From NCBI GenBank assembly GCA_031285525.1, contig JAITWB010000132.1, positions 1 through 6,489 of the forward strand: a DNA stretch of 6,489 nt. Direction: 5' to 3'. Under the pieces are notes generated by a model, which saw nothing but the letters and a program-made list of their open reading frames with translations, searched no databases and was not told where the DNA came from. This stretch comes from Spirochaetaceae bacterium (GTDB lineage: Bacteria; Spirochaetota; Spirochaetia; Treponematales; Treponemataceae). Numbering within the stretch: the stretch's first letter is position 1; every line of letters begins with the position of its first letter. Position numbers and translations under genes: made by a program. Positions 6,319 through 6,489 of the stretch are shown in pieces.

Positions 6319-6388
6319 AAAGACACTGAAAATGCACTAGTATCCGCGATTTATTATACAGGGATTAATTATATAGGAGGTCTGTTAT

Positions 6389-6489
6389 ATGAGAGAACAG
6401 ATGTTTATCCTTGTGTGTTTGCCCTTTGTCATCCTCATCGAAGGATGCGGAATGGACAAATCGGTTATCAGTGTCCTGGAGTGGGACTT
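6389..6489 (+). CDS. Start of an unidentified gene, cut by the window edge
   Basis: ATG at 6389 preceded by AGGAGG (6375-6380) with an 8-base spacer, the best ribosome site in the window, and open for 33 codons to the end. The protein begins MREQMFILVCLPFVILIEGC (residues 1-20). The hydrophobic stretch at 5-17 followed by IEGC could be a lipoprotein signal with Cys20 as the lipidated residue, but the n-region has little net charge and Glu at -2 is unusual for a lipobox, so a cytoplasmic beta-strand start is equally possible. The upstream 132 bases are shared with the divergent gene; I see only weak -10 candidates (such as TATTAT at 6352-6357) for this direction. Function cannot be assigned. 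Confidence 0.6.
   Translation, partial: MREQMFILVCLPFVILIEGCGMDKSVISVLEWD

Noticed and set aside
1..6489. CRISPR array, tRNA/rRNA genes, transposon ends or a new multi-gene defence system
   Set aside because: No regularly spaced repeats, no cloverleaf or rRNA-like sequence, no transposase or integrase; the only defence genes are a standard type II R-M pair.

Overview
The window looks like a bacterial chromosome segment of moderate GC. Shine-Dalgarno sequences are strong (AGGAGG-like) and promoters are recognisably sigma-70/sigma-A type. The protein sequences of FeoB and homoserine dehydrogenase resemble those of anaerobic Firmicutes-like lineages (Clostridia or Negativicutes), but this is only an impression; a spirochaete or another anaerobe is not excluded. 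I see no tRNA, rRNA, CRISPR array, transposase or integrase.

Layout from right to left, which is the direction of transcription for all but one gene. At the right edge (6389 onward) a rightward gene begins with an excellent ribosome binding site and runs off the window. Diverging from it is a leftward gene of about 140 codons (5834-6256) of unknown function; its promoter is visible and its best start is GTG. A 146-base gap with a long purine/pyrimidine-biased tract follows. Next is the ferrous-iron uptake pair feoA (5478-5687) and feoB (3272-5380). The feoA promoter (TTGACA, 17-base spacer, TAAACT) is covered by a 16-base operator-like element, and a near copy of that element lies just before feoB. 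A terminator-like hairpin with a U-run separates the two genes.

Downstream of feoB, with its own clear promoter (TTGAAT, 17, TATAGT with extended TG), comes a type II restriction-modification pair: a C5-cytosine DNA methyltransferase (2096-3160) and an overlapping Eco47II-family restriction endonuclease (1329-2108). This block is visibly AT-richer than its neighbours, as expected for a transferred cassette. Only 21 bases after the endonuclease comes hom (21-1307), a full-length homoserine dehydrogenase with a C-terminal ACT domain.

Working together: feoA and feoB import Fe(II), probably under metal-dependent repression. The methyltransferase and endonuclease form a self-contained defence unit, probably reading GGNCC. 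hom makes homoserine for threonine and methionine synthesis and may depend on transcription from within or through the R-M cassette. GGNCC occurs only 4 times in the window whereas the equal-composition motif CCNGG occurs about 29 times, which fits the predicted specificity. I do not see a clearly new multi-gene system. The most original signals are the repeated feo operator-like element with the intergenic terminator, the GGNCC scarcity, and the two uncharacterised genes at the right end.
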